Positions 18,145 to 25,988 of a stretch of 64,000 bases of DNA are shown here, piece after piece (position 1 is the first letter of the stretch; every line of letters begins with the position of its first letter). The stretch spans positions 1 through 64,000 of the forward strand of contig NZ_JAPDGS010000011.1 of assembly GCF_025950525.1 (NCBI RefSeq), written 5' to 3'. The notes under the pieces are model-generated. The model had not been told where the DNA came from and searched no databases. It saw only the letters and a list, made by a program, of their open reading frames with translations. A program made the translations under genes and the position numbers. This DNA is from Stagnihabitans lacustris (lineage in GTDB: Bacteria; Pseudomonadota; Alphaproteobacteria; Rhodobacterales; Rhodobacteraceae).

Positions 18145-19656
18145 TTGGTGGCCGACTTGACCGTTCTGTCCTTGCAGCACGTCTCGAAAAGCTTTGCCGC
18201 GACGGCGGCTTTGAAAGACATGTCCCTGGCCATAGAGCCCGGGGAAATCCATGCCATCGTGGGCGAGAACGGCGCGGGGAAATCCACGCTGATCAAGATC
18301 ATGACCGGGGTGCATCAGCCCGACCGGGGGGATATTCTGGTGGGCGGCGCCCCTGTCGTCTTGCGCGGCACCCAGGACGCACAAAGCCACGGGATCGCCG
18401 CGATCTATCAAGAGCCAATGGTTTTCCCCGATCTGGATGTGGCCGAGAATATCTTCATTTCGAACCGCAACGAGGGCGCGGTGATGAACTGGCGCCGCAT
18501 GTATGCGCAGGCCGACCAGATCGTGGCGCAACTGGGCGTCAAGCTGGACGTGCGCCGCGCGGCTTCGGGTCTGACGCTGGCCGAACAGCAGACGGTGGAA
18601 ATCGCCCGGGCGCTGTCGTTGAACGTCAAGGTCCTGATCATGGACGAGCCTACCGCCAGCCTGTCCGCGCATGAGGTTGCCCGCCTTTTGACCATCGCCC
18701 GCGCGCTGAAGGCGCAGGGGGTTTCGGTCATCTATATCAGTCATAGGTTGGACGAGATCTTCCAGATCGCCGACCGCGTCACCGTGATCCGCGACGGCAG
18801 CCATATTTCCACCCGCCCCATCGCCGAGGTCACGCCCGATGGCCTGGTCCATGACATGGTGGGCCGCGCGATTGACTCCTTTGCCGTCAAGACCGAGGCC
18901 AGCCCGCACGGCGCGCCGGTGCTGGAACTGCAGGGCCTTGGCCGCGCCGGGGTCTTTCGCGGCATCCATGCCACGGTCCATGCGGGGGAAGTCCTGTGTT
19001 TCGCGGGCCTTGTGGGCGCGCGCCGCACCGATGTGGCGCTGGCGGTGTTCGGCATCGCCCCCGCCACCGAAGGCACGATCCGCATCGACGGCGCCCCCGT
19101 GACGATCCGCACCCCTGCCGAGGCGATGGGCCATCAGATCGCCTATGTGTCCGAGGACCGCCGCAAGATGGGCCTGGCCATGAGCCTGCCGATCTTTGCC
19201 AATATCTCCTTGGCCAGTCTTCGCAAGCTGATGGGCCTTTTGGGTCTGATCGACCGCAAAGCAGAGCTTGCCATGGCCGAGACCTATCGCAAGCAACTGG
19301 CGATCAAGGCGGCCGATACCGGCGTCGAGGTCGGCAAGCTGTCGGGCGGCAATCAGCAAAAGGTCATGCTGGCCAAATGGCTGGAGACCAAGCCGCGCAT
19401 CCTGATCTTTGACGAGCCGACCCGCGGCATCGACGTCGGCGCCAAGGCCGAGGTCCATAACATCATCCGCACGCTGGCCGGGCAGGGTGTCGCGGTCATC
19501 GTGATCTCCTCTGACCTGCCCGAGGTCCTGGCCTTGGCAGACCGCGTGCTGGTGATGCGCGAGGGCACCCAAGCCGGGATATTGCCCATCGCCGAGGCGA
19601 CACAGGAACGCGTCATCGGCCTTGCTGCGGGCCACGACATAAAAGGAGCCGCCTGA
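18145..19656 (+). CDS. rhaT: Rhamnose ABC transporter ATP-binding protein (double ATPase)
   Basis: A 503-aa RbsA/AraG-type ATPase with two fused nucleotide-binding domains. The first has Walker A GENGAGKS and the D-loop region MDEPTASL; the second has a degenerate Walker A (GLVGARRTD) but an intact signature LSGGNQQK and Walker B region ILIFDEPTRGID, normal for this family. The start is uncertain: TTG at 18145 or GTG at 18148, with no good ribosome site. It overlaps rhaP by one base. This rhaT is the ATPase, not the E. coli proton symporter of the same name. Confidence 0.93.
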   Translation: MVADLTVLSLQHVSKSFAATAALKDMSLAIEPGEIHAIVGENGAGKSTLIKIMTGVHQPDRGDILVGGAPVVLRGTQDAQSHGIAAIYQEPMVFPDLDVAENIFISNRNEGAVMNWRRMYAQADQIVAQLGVKLDVRRAASGLTLAEQQTVEIARALSLNVKVLIMDEPTASLSAHEVARLLTIARALKAQGVSVIYISHRLDEIFQIADRVTVIRDGSHISTRPIAEVTPDGLVHDMVGRAIDSFAVKTEASPHGAPVLELQGLGRAGVFRGIHATVHAGEVLCFAGLVGARRTDVALAVFGIAPATEGTIRIDGAPVTIRTPAEAMGHQIAYVSEDRRKMGLAMSLPIFANISLASLRKLMGLLGLIDRKAELAMAETYRKQLAIKAADTGVEVGKLSGGNQQKVMLAKWLETKPRILIFDEPTRGIDVGAKAEVHNIIRTLAGQGVAVIVISSDLPEVLALADRVLVMREGTQAGILPIAEATQERVIGLAAGHDIKGAA

Positions 19657-20639
19657 TGCATCCGCAAACCCTGCGCATTCTGGCGCTGGCCGTGGCTTTG
19701 CTGGCCACGGTGCTGTTTTTCTCGACCCAGATCGACGGATATCTGTCGGCGCGGATGTTCACCCGGATCACGACCTCGGCGGCGGTGATCCTGCCTTTGG
19801 CGGTGGCGCAGGCCATCGTTGTCATCACGCGCAACATCGACCTGTCGGTGGGGTCGATCGTGGGGGTGGTCGCCTATATGACCGGCGACATCCTGGGGCA
19901 GTTTCCCGACCTGCCGCCGGTGCTGGTCTGTGTGATGGCCATGGGGATCGGGGCCGGGCTTGGCGCGATCAACGGGGTGCTGGTGGCCTGGGGCCGTGTG
20001 CCCTCGATCATCGTGACGCTGGGGACACTGGCGCTGTTGCGGTCCTTCCTTGTGGAATATTCCGATGCGCGCACGATCACGACGGCCAGCCTTCCGGCCT
20101 GGCTGGTTGACCTTCCGCAGGCCAATGCCTTTTCGGTTTTCGGACTGGATGTGCGGGTGACGGTGGTGCTGGCCTTGGCCTCGGCCGTGGTCATGGGGCT
20201 GTGTCTGTCACGGTTGCGGGCGGCGCGGCGGGTCTTTGCGGTGGGCTCGAACCCCGATGCGGCTGTCATGGCGGGGATCAATGCGGGGCAGGTGGTCTTT
20301 TGGTCCTTTGTCCTGTCGGGCGCCTTGGCTGGGCTGTCGGGGTTCCTGTTCCTCGCCAAGTTCGGCAATATCACCGTGGTCGCGGGCATGGGGATGGAGC
20401 TGAAATCGGTGGCGGCCGTCGTTGTGGGCGGGGTGTCGGTGCTGGGCGGGTCGGGGTCGATGGTCGGCGTGGTGATCGGCACGCTTTTGGTCGACACGAT
20501 CGACAATTCCCTAACGCGTTGGGAACTGGTGTCCGAGTTCTGGCGCGATGCTTTGCTGGGCTTCCTGATCATGGCGGCGGTGACGGTGGATACGGTCATG
20601 TCGCGCCAATTGGGCCGCCTGGCGCGGAAGGAGACCTGA
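19656..20639 (+). CDS. rhaP: Rhamnose ABC transporter permease
   Basis: A 327-aa inner-membrane protein of the RbsC/BPD_transp_2 family with about ten hydrophobic segments. The family block [17 protein letters not shown] appears after the second segment, and [15 protein letters not shown] and [13 protein letters not shown] follow later. It overlaps the rhaT stop by one base and is followed by rhaQ after 1 nt. It pairs with RhaQ to form the pore of the rhamnose importer. Confidence 0.92.
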   Translation: MHPQTLRILALAVALLATVLFFSTQIDGYLSARMFTRITTSAAVILPLAVAQAIVVITRNIDLSVGSIVGVVAYMTGDILGQFPDLPPVLVCVMAMGIGAGLGAINGVLVAWGRVPSIIVTLGTLALLRSFLVEYSDARTITTASLPAWLVDLPQANAFSVFGLDVRVTVVLALASAVVMGLCLSRLRAARRVFAVGSNPDAAVMAGINAGQVVFWSFVLSGALAGLSGFLFLAKFGNITVVAGMGMELKSVAAVVVGGVSVLGGSGSMVGVVIGTLLVDTIDNSLTRWELVSEFWRDALLGFLIMAAVTVDTVMSRQLGRLARKET

Positions 20640-20640
20640 G

Positions 20641-21576
20641 ATGCGCTTGAAGTCGTGGGAGGGTATGCTTGCCCTGTTGTTTCTGGCGACCCTGGCCGCC
20701 AATGCGGTTCTGGCGCCAGAGTTCCTGACGCTGCAAAACCAGATCAACCTGTTCCAGCTGTCGATTGAAAAGATCATCCTCGCCCTGGTCATGACCCTGG
20801 TGATCCTGAATGCCGAGATCGACTTGTCGGTCAGTTCGGTCCTGGGGCTGTCGGCCTGTGTCTTCGGCTATCTGGTGCATGAGGGGGTGGCCGCGCCCTG
20901 GGCCGTGGTCGCGGCGCTGATGGTCGGGCCGGTGGCGGGGTTGATCAACGCGGTCTTGATCGCGCGGATGGGGATACCTTCGCTGGTTGTGACGCTGGCC
21001 ATGCTGATCATGTTCCGCGGCGTGGCGCGGATATTGGTCAAGGATCAGAGCATGGGGGATTTCCCGCTGTGGTTCACCACGCTGGGGCAAAAGGGGTTTC
21101 TGGGGCCGATCCCGCTGTCGCTGTGGCTGTTCCTGGGCTTTTCGGTCGGGCTGGGGGTTCTGCTGCATCGCACGGGGTTCGGGCGTCAGGTCGTGGTGAT
21201 CGGCACCAATGCCGAGGTGGCGCGGTTCTCTGGCCTGGATGTTGCGCGGGTCAAGACCACGCTTTTCGTCATGGTCTCCAGCATGGCGGCGCTGGCCGGG
21301 GTGCTTTATGCGGCCAGGCTGGGGTCGGTGCGGGGCGACGCCGGGGTGGGCTTCGAGCTGGACGTGATCACGATGGTTCTGTTGGGCGGGGTCAGCATCT
21401 TTGGCGGCAAGGGCAGCATGGCGGGGGTGATCCTGTCCATATTGATCATCTTGAACCTGCGGAACGGCATGGCCTTGACGAATATCACCGGGCATATCCA
21501 GACCGGGGTGATCGGGGTCCTGTTGATCCTGTCGGTGCTGGGGCCGAACCTGTGGGAGAGGGTCAGGAGGGGATGA
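20641..21576 (+). CDS. rhaQ: Rhamnose ABC transporter permease
   Basis: A 311-aa inner-membrane permease homologous to RhaP, with the equivalent blocks [15 protein letters not shown] and [11 protein letters not shown] and about nine hydrophobic segments. It starts 1 nt after the rhaP stop and overlaps rhaU by ATGA. Two different permeases as a heterodimer is the arrangement in the Rhizobium rha transporter. Confidence 0.92.
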   Translation: MRLKSWEGMLALLFLATLAANAVLAPEFLTLQNQINLFQLSIEKIILALVMTLVILNAEIDLSVSSVLGLSACVFGYLVHEGVAAPWAVVAALMVGPVAGLINAVLIARMGIPSLVVTLAMLIMFRGVARILVKDQSMGDFPLWFTTLGQKGFLGPIPLSLWLFLGFSVGLGVLLHRTGFGRQVVVIGTNAEVARFSGLDVARVKTTLFVMVSSMAALAGVLYAARLGSVRGDAGVGFELDVITMVLLGGVSIFGGKGSMAGVILSILIILNLRNGMALTNITGHIQTGVIGVLLILSVLGPNLWERVRRG

Positions 21577-21887
21577 TGCGCCACGCGTTCAAGATGTATC
21601 TCAATCCCGGGATGGAGGCGGAATACACCCGCCGCCATGACGCGATCTGGCCAGAGCTGGAGGCGCTGTTGCGCGCGGCCGGGGTGTCGAATTACTCGAT
21701 CCACCTGGACCGTGAGACAGGGGTTCTGTTCGGCTATCTGGAGCGGCCCGAGGGGCACGGCATGGCCGACCTGCCGTCCCATCCCGTGATGCGCAAATGG
21801 TGGGCCTTCATGGGCGACATCATGCGGACCAACCCGGATGGGTCCCCCGTGGCGGTGGACCTGGTCGAGACGTTTTACATGGCGTGA
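21573..21887 (+). CDS. rhaU: L-rhamnose mutarotase
   Basis: A 104-aa RhaU/RhaM family protein of ferredoxin-like fold that interconverts alpha and beta L-rhamnose. The catalytic-region residues lie in [11 protein letters not shown], and the C-terminal [12 protein letters not shown] is conserved in the family. The start has two consecutive ATG codons (21573 and 21576) behind AGGAGGGG; the first overlaps the rhaQ stop. It is the last gene of the + strand rha unit. The name rhaM is also used for this protein. Confidence 0.93.
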   Translation: MMRHAFKMYLNPGMEAEYTRRHDAIWPELEALLRAAGVSNYSIHLDRETGVLFGYLERPEGHGMADLPSHPVMRKWWAFMGDIMRTNPDGSPVAVDLVETFYMA

Positions 21888-21894
21888 AGGGGGG

Positions 21895-21939
21895 TCCAGG
21901 ACCAACCCGAGGCCTGAAAGGCCTCGGGTTGGTCCTGGA
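21895..21939. terminator. 20-bp perfect stem-loop after rhaU
   Basis: The left arm 21895-21914 and right arm 21920-21939 are exactly complementary over 20 bp with loop TGAAA. It begins 8 nt after the rhaU stop and sits between the convergent rhaU and rhaK. No T-run follows on either strand. It probably ends or blocks convergent transcription. Confidence 0.6.
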
Positions 21940-21943
21940 GGAA

Positions 21944-22002
21944 GCGGGGGGCTTGCAGCCCCCCGCACCCCCCGCCTGGAGGGACCCACGGGGCCCCTCC
22001 AG
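21944..22002. other. Two further GC hairpins between rhaU and rhaK
   Basis: GCGGGGGGCT-tgc-AGCCCCCCGC (21944-21966) is perfect. CTGGAGGG with CCCTCCAG (21976-22002) matches the hairpin part of the dispersed element, followed by ACCTCCCCCGG but lacking the ATATTT tail. No gene is seen in 21888-22106. Confidence 0.6.
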
Positions 22003-22106
22003 ACCTCCCCCGGCACATTCCCTGAAACGGCGCGCCAGCGCCGCCCCCTCCCGCGGGACGGAGAGGGGGCGTAAGCCCGCTGTCCGCACCGCGGGAAACC
22101 CCCCTC

Positions 22107-23435
22107 TCAGGTCTGGGACCAAAGTTCGGCAACCCGCGCGCGCCAGTCGGTGATCACCGGGCGCAAGGTTTCATCCGGCAGGATGGCGGCGCGTTCGGCC
22201 CGGGCCGCCTGCACCGGGCCCGCCAGCAGCGCCGCGCCAAGCCCGGTGCCCGCCGACTTCCCCGAAGCGATCACCGGGCGCCCCGTGGCCGTGGCCAGCA
22301 TCACCGCGAAATCCCGGTTGCCGCCAAAGGGCCCCTCGACATGGATCGGCCCCTCGGCCCCGATCAGGCCCAGACATTCCGCCGTCATCAGCCCGGCATA
22401 CCAACTCGCCGCAAGGCTGCGCTCTGCCGGGCTTTGACCCGGCAGCTCGACCTGCAAAAGCCCCGGGAAAGGCCCACATTCCGGGTGGCGCGAGGGCAGG
22501 GGCACCGCCACGGGGCCATTCGCCCCCTCGACCACCACACCGCCGGTCATCTCGTCGAACTCGCGCCCGCCCATATAGCGGGCGGTGGGGGTGGGCTCTC
22601 CGCGGGCGTTCACGTTGATCAGCACATCGCGGCGCTGATCCAGCGCCACGCGCCGCCCGCCCAAAGCCATGCAGATCATCCAGGTCCCCGACGAGACCAC
22701 CGCACAGGGCGCCTCGTCCAGATAGGGCAACAGCGAGGCGTTGGAATCATGCAGGCCGAAATGCACCGGCAGCCCCTTTGGCACGCCCCAGGCTTGCGCC
22801 AGGTCATCGCGCAGGGCTGCATGGTCGGCGGCCTTGCGCAGCCCGGGGAACAGACGCTCCCACCTGCCGCTGACCAGCGGCGAAAACCGACCCTCCCAGG
22901 GGCTCCAGAGGTCGGTGTGACAGCCCAATGAGGTCGCCTCCGACACCGCCACCCCGGTCAGCCGCATGGCCCAATATTGCGGATACATCAGGCAATGGGC
23001 GGCGCGGGCAAAGGCCTTGGGGAAGTGCTTTTCCAGCCAGAAGATCTGCGCCCCAAGGTTCAACCCCAAGGGCAGGCGGGGCGAGCCGGTCTGGGCAAAG
23101 GGGGGGCGCAGGTGGGCATAGTCTTCATCCTCGCCGGGGGCTGCGACTTCGTAATCCAGGATCGGCAGGACCAGATCCCCCAGGTCATCGACCAGAGCCG
23201 CGCAGGCGCCATGGGTGGTGATCGAGATCGCATCAAGCGGCCCTTCGGCGGCCAGCGCCCGCAGGCTTTCGCCCAAGAAGTCCCAAAGCCGCGCCACATC
23301 GTAATGCGGATAGGGATCGGCCTGGATGACCGCATTGGGCGTCTTGAAGACCCGCGTTTCGGCCCCCGTCGCAAGATCGACCCTCAGCACTTTGGCATTG
23401 GTCTTGCCAATGTCCAGAACCGCGATATGGCGCAT
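22107..23435 (-). CDS. rhaK: Rhamnulokinase, FGGY family, Rhizobium type
   Basis: A 442-aa FGGY carbohydrate kinase. The N-terminal ATPase block is MRHIAVLDIGKTNAKV; the substrate region GLHDSNASLLPYL and the phosphate-2 region SSGTWMICMALG follow, with a C-terminal FGGNRDFA. It phosphorylates L-rhamnulose. The frame is open 89 codons further upstream, through a tRNA gene, so the ATG at 23435 is used; GAAGAAGGGGG precedes it. In R. leguminosarum rhaK is the last gene of the rha transport operon and is needed for uptake; here it lies on the opposite strand, convergent with rhaU. Confidence 0.9.
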   Translation of the reverse strand: MRHIAVLDIGKTNAKVLRVDLATGAETRVFKTPNAVIQADPYPHYDVARLWDFLGESLRALAAEGPLDAISITTHGACAALVDDLGDLVLPILDYEVAAPGEDEDYAHLRPPFAQTGSPRLPLGLNLGAQIFWLEKHFPKAFARAAHCLMYPQYWAMRLTGVAVSEATSLGCHTDLWSPWEGRFSPLVSGRWERLFPGLRKAADHAALRDDLAQAWGVPKGLPVHFGLHDSNASLLPYLDEAPCAVVSSGTWMICMALGGRRVALDQRRDVLINVNARGEPTPTARYMGGREFDEMTGGVVVEGANGPVAVPLPSRHPECGPFPGLLQVELPGQSPAERSLAASWYAGLMTAECLGLIGAEGPIHVEGPFGGNRDFAVMLATATGRPVIASGKSAGTGLGAALLAGPVQAARAERAAILPDETLRPVITDWRARVAELWSQT

Positions 23436-23540
23436 GAAATCCCCCTTCTTCCTCGGGCGGCAGGATAGCCGTAACGGCCCGATTCCCAAAGGATTACGCG
23501 GTGAAGGAAGGGTAAAAATCGTGAGGGTCGCGCGGAAATC

Positions 23541-23570
23541 AAAAGGCGCCGGGGAACACCCGGCGCCTTT
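23541..23570 (-). terminator. Intrinsic terminator of tRNA-Gly copy 1
   Basis: On the minus strand AAGGCGCCGGG-tgttc-CCCGGCGCCTT is followed by TT, giving a TTTT run, just beyond the tRNA 3' end. Perfect 11-bp stem. Confidence 0.8.
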
Positions 23571-23575
23571 GAAAC

Positions 23576-23650
23576 TGGAGCGGGCGAAGGGATTCGAACC
23601 CTCGACCCTAACCTTGGCAAGGTTATGCTCTACCCCTGAGCTACGCCCGC
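23576..23650 (-). tRNA. tRNA-Gly (anticodon GCC), copy 1
   Basis: On the minus strand it begins GCGGGCGTAGCTCAGGGGTA and ends with the pairing acceptor strand CGCCCGC plus T and an encoded CCA. The anticodon stem CCTTG...CAAGG frames loop bases TTGCCAA, giving anticodon GCC. The T-arm GAGGGTTCGAATCCC is canonical. It is identical in sequence to the copy at 25127-25201. Confidence 0.97.
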
Positions 23651-23667
23651 ACTCCGTGGGGCGTCTA

Positions 23668-24474
23668 TTAGCGGCCTGCGTCGGGGGGCGCAAGGGGGGC
23701 AAGGCCCGCGCGCGACGATTTTTCTGCGATCAGGTGGGACAGGCAGGCGGAAAACGCCGGAATCCGCAGCTGGCCTTGCTGTTGGCCCAGGCGGGGGGCA
23801 AAGCCCAAAAGCGCATAGCCATGGACCAAAGACCAGACCGCGGTTTCGAAGGCCTGGTCCCGTTGGGCCGAAAAGGGCGCGCAGGCCAGCCGCAACAGGT
23901 CATAGGCCCGGGCCGATTGCATCACCAGCGCGGGGTCGTCATGGCTGACCGCGTCGCTTTGGAACATGACGTGAAACAGCCCGGCATGGCGGGTCGCAAA
24001 GTCCAGATAGCCCGCGCAGGTCGCCTGCAGCCGCGAGACGGGGTCCGCGGGGGCGCGGGCGATGGCCGCCTCCATCGCGCGGACAAAGCGGGCAAAGGCC
24101 GCCTCGGCGATGGCGGTCATCAGCCCGGGCAGGCCGTCGAAATGGTGGGCGGGAGCGGCATGGCTGACGCCAGCCAGCGCCGCGGTCTTGCGCAGGGACA
24201 TGCCGGCGATGCCGTCGCGCTCCAGCAGGGTCATGCCGGCCTCGATCAGCCGGTCACGCAAGGGCGGCTCTGGGATGGACTGGGGCGCGGGCGGCTGTTC
24301 TGAGACGTCGGGATTTCGGGACAAGGGGGACTTTCGGGGCAAGGGGAGGCGGGGCAAGGGGAGGCGGGGCAAGGGGAGGCGGGGCAAGGGGAGGCGGGGC
24401 AAGGGGAGGCGGGGCAAGGGCGCTGTGCCTTTGTTGCAAAGCCGCCTGACAGTGTCAAGTTTCTGGCTTGACAC
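23668..24474 (-). CDS. TetR/AcrR-family transcriptional regulator with repeat-derived N-terminus
   Basis: The maximal frame is 268 aa. A TetR helix-turn-helix (LRDRLIEAGMTLLERDGIAG, then SLRKTAALAGVSHAAPAHHF) begins near residue 72 and an all-helical ligand domain follows. The first ~50 residues of the frame come from a 15-bp minisatellite (PLPRL repeats). The GTG at 24474 lies inside an operator palindrome, so the true start is probably downstream, perhaps one of the TTG codons that each repeat supplies; no ribosome site decides it. It diverges from the DUF2306 gene, its likely target. Confidence 0.8.
   Translation of the reverse strand: MSSQKLDTVRRLCNKGTAPLPRLPLPRLPLPRLPLPRLPLPRLPLPRKSPLSRNPDVSEQPPAPQSIPEPPLRDRLIEAGMTLLERDGIAGMSLRKTAALAGVSHAAPAHHFDGLPGLMTAIAEAAFARFVRAMEAAIARAPADPVSRLQATCAGYLDFATRHAGLFHVMFQSDAVSHDDPALVMQSARAYDLLRLACAPFSAQRDQAFETAVWSLVHGYALLGFAPRLGQQQGQLRIPAFSACLSHLIAEKSSRAGLAPLAPPDAGR
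24336..24420. repeat. 15-bp minisatellite, five and a half copies
   Basis: Unit GGGGCAAGGGGAGGC on the plus strand at 24336, 24351, 24366, 24381 and 24396, with a partial copy at 24411. Copies are identical. Being a multiple of three, it keeps the TetR frame open and encodes PLPRL repeats on the minus strand, so copy-number change would alter the N-terminus or start context without a frameshift. Confidence 0.95.
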
Positions 24475-24518
24475 TGTCAGGCGTGGGGCTACAACAAGAA
24501 GACTTTACACTGTCAAGG
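24445..24518. promoter_or_regulatory. Three-copy TetR operator and divergent promoter region
   Basis: CCTGACAGTGTCAAG (24445-24459) and its exact inverse CTTGACACTGTCAGG (24467-24481) form a 15-bp perfect inverted repeat. A third copy, TTTACACTGTCAAGG (24504-24518), abuts the ribosome site of the DUF2306 gene. Each half is itself near-palindromic (TGACA-N-TGTCA). TTGACA (24468-24473) with TACAAC (24490-24495) is a candidate promoter toward DUF2306. The layout fits binding by the adjacent TetR protein. Confidence 0.7.
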
Positions 24519-24526
24519 AGCGTTCC

Positions 24527-25111
24527 ATGTCCCGTCCGGTTTTCTGGCTTCTGTCCCTGCCTGCGCTGTTGATCGCGCTTCTGTCCTGGCGGGTGTTTTT
24601 CCTGCCGATGAAGCTGGTGATGCCCGAGATGGGGAATTACCTGGCCCATGTGCCCTGGGGCGTCTGGGGTCATGTGATCTTTGCCCCCATCGCTCTGGCG
24701 CTGATGCCGCTGCAGCTGCGGACGCGCAAGGATGCGCTGCACCGTTGGGCAGGGCGGGCCTATGCGGTTTCGGTCCTGGTGGCGGCCCTGTCCTCGCTGA
24801 TGCTTTTGCCGGTTTCGGTTGCATCCAGCTTTGCGCGGACCGGGTTTGGCGTGCTGGCGGTGCTGTGGATCGGCTTTACCGCGCTTGGGGTGGCGGCGGC
24901 CCTGCGGCGCGACCTGGCCCGGCATCGGGTCTGGATGGAGCGGTCGATGGCGCTGACCTTTGCGGCGGTGTCGCTGCGGGTGGTGATGATGCCGCTGCTG
25001 GCGATGGGCTGGACCGTGGCCGAGACCTATCAGATCACCGCCTGGGGGTCCTGGCTGCTGACGCTGGCTGTGGTGGAGTTGAGGAGGATGAAATTGAAAA
25101 GGGCGCCCTGA
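24527..25111 (+). CDS. DUF2306 family membrane protein
   Basis: A 194-aa integral membrane protein with about five hydrophobic helices. The His-rich connection between helices (HVPWGVWGHVIFAPIALAL and RRDLARHRVWMERSMALTF) fits DUF2306, a small family of predicted membrane proteins of unknown, possibly redox-linked, function. AAGGAG precedes the ATG. It is divergent from the TetR gene with three operator copies between them, so it is probably induced by that regulator's ligand. Its stop codon lies in the loop of the hairpin that terminates tRNA-Gly copy 2. Confidence 0.78.
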   Translation: MSRPVFWLLSLPALLIALLSWRVFFLPMKLVMPEMGNYLAHVPWGVWGHVIFAPIALALMPLQLRTRKDALHRWAGRAYAVSVLVAALSSLMLLPVSVASSFARTGFGVLAVLWIGFTALGVAAALRRDLARHRVWMERSMALTFAAVSLRVVMMPLLAMGWTVAETYQITAWGSWLLTLAVVELRRMKLKRAP

Positions 25112-25120
25112 GGCGCCCTT
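25097..25120. terminator. Terminator shared by DUF2306 end and tRNA-Gly copy 2
   Basis: AAGGGCGCC (25099-25107) and GGCGCCCTT (25112-25120) pair perfectly around CTGA, whose TGA is the DUF2306 stop codon. On the minus strand it is followed by TTTT, making it a good intrinsic terminator for the tRNA. Confidence 0.75.
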
Positions 25121-25126
25121 TCAAAC

Positions 25127-25201
25127 TGGAGCGGGCGAAGGGATTCGAACCCTCGACCCTAACCTTGGCAAGGTTATGCTCTACCCCTGAGCTACGCCCG
25201 C
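25127..25201 (-). tRNA. tRNA-Gly (anticodon GCC), copy 2
   Basis: Identical over all 75 nt to the copy at 23576-23650, including the encoded CCA. The identity also runs a few bases into both flanks (ACTGGAG on one side, ACTCCGT on the other). The two copies are in direct orientation 1551 bp apart. Confidence 0.97.
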
Positions 25202-25506
25202 ACTCCGTAGCGGGGGATTTACGGAAAGGCCGGGGAGGCTGCAAGGGGGAAAACGAAAGCGGCGCGAAAAAAGTGGACGCGCAACCGGAGGTGGAATCGC
25301 TCTGACCAATGTCGCCTGGCCCGCGGTCAACCTTTCTTCCAACGCCTTTCGCTGCAGCGCGTCAATCCCTTTTGCAGCCGCAGTAAAATGCCCGTGATCC
25401 AAAGCATGAGCATCTGGATTTCCGGCGCTGTATCAGTAGGTTGCGCGGCGAAGGTCATATCCTTCGCATGGGGCCGCTTGGGCCCCTGGAATTACTGGAG
25501 AACAAG
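25202..25506. other. Intergenic region with two leader hairpins before the EF-hand gene
   Basis: No gene is seen in this 305-nt stretch. Near its right end two stems follow each other: GCGAAGG-tcatat-CCTTCGC (25448-25467) and GGGGCC-gcttg-GGCCCC (25470-25486), about 10 nt before the GGAG ribosome site at 25497. They would lie in the 5' leader of the EF-hand mRNA. TAAAAT at 25384-25389 could be a -10, but no matching -35 was found. Confidence 0.5.
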
Positions 25507-25737
25507 ATGAAGCACACCGTTCTGGCCGCCGCCCTCGTTGCCCTGACCTCGGTCGCAGCCCTGGCCACCGACATTGCAGACACCGATGCCAATGGCACCT
25601 TTTCGATCGAAGAGCTGAAGGCCGCTTTCCCGGACCTGACCGACGACGCATTCAAGGCCGCTGACACCGACGCCGATGGCCAACTGTCGGCCGACGAGCT
25701 GAAGGCCGCGCAAGAAGCTGGCACCATCCCGGCCTGA
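25507..25737 (+). CDS. Small secreted EF-hand protein
   Basis: A 76-aa protein. A signal peptide (about 1-20, ending VAALA) precedes two calcium-binding EF-hand loops: DTDANGTFSIEE (residues 25-36) and DTDADGQLSADE (from about residue 56), both with the ligand pattern DxDx[DN]GxxxxxE. It is predicted to be periplasmic and to bind two calcium ions; the target is unknown. GGAG lies 6 nt before the ATG. An intrinsic terminator follows, so it is a single-gene unit. Confidence 0.88.
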   Translation: MKHTVLAAALVALTSVAALATDIADTDANGTFSIEELKAAFPDLTDDAFKAADTDADGQLSADELKAAQEAGTIPA

Positions 25738-25756
25738 TCCAGGCTTGGACGATGGA

Positions 25757-25789
25757 AAGGCCGCCAGGAGCGATCCTGGCGGCCTTTTT
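25757..25789 (+). terminator. Intrinsic terminator of the EF-hand gene
   Basis: AAGGCCGCCAGGA-gcga-TCCTGGCGGCCTT followed by TTT: a 13-bp perfect stem with a tetraloop and T-run, 20 nt after the stop codon. Confidence 0.93.
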
Positions 25790-25813
25790 CGTGGGCGCAA
25801 GTTTCATGGGCGC

Positions 25814-25947
25814 AAGGCTGGGGGCGCTGCCCGCAGGAAAAAGGCTGGGGGCGCTGCCCGCAGGAAAAAGGCCGGGGGCGCTGCCCGCAGGAAAAAAAGG
25901 CCGGGGGCGCTGCCCGCAGGAAAAAAAAGGCCGGGGGCGCTGCCCCC
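25814..25947 (+). repeat. Minisatellite with lengthening A-tracts, ending in a dispersed element
   Basis: Units of about 27-30 bp, AAGGCYGGGGGCGCTGCCCG followed by CAGG and a run of A, begin at 25814, 25841, 25868, 25897 and 25927. The A-runs between them are 5, 5, 7 and 8 long. The last unit changes into CCCCC and forms the hairpin of dispersed element D. Confidence 0.92.
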
Positions 25948-25979
25948 GGACCCCCGGAATATTTTAGTCAGTATGAAAG
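25933..25979 (+). repeat. Dispersed hairpin-ATATTT element, copy D (tail type 1)
   Basis: Hairpin GGGGGC-gct-GCCCCC, linker GGACCCCCGGA, then ATATTTTAGTCAGTATGAAAG. It stands between the EF-hand terminator and the end of the DUF2314 gene. The hairpin is also the last unit of the upstream minisatellite, suggesting the array grew by copying this element's stem. Confidence 0.75.
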
Positions 25980-25988
25980 CCTAGGGGC

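Noticed and set aside
16993..19635. 880-residue minus-strand frame over rhaS-rhaT
   Set aside because: It is a GC-driven shadow: Gly/Asp/Arg/His-rich with no family match, on top of a clear ABC transporter.
23576..25201. Genomic island with integrase at the tRNA-Gly genes
   Set aside because: No integrase or att-type fragment was seen; the repeats are complete tRNA genes.
25745..25984. Short repeat protein encoded by the A-rich minisatellite
   Set aside because: It overlaps the EF-hand terminator, and the A-run lengths change the frame between units, so no stable frame is conserved.
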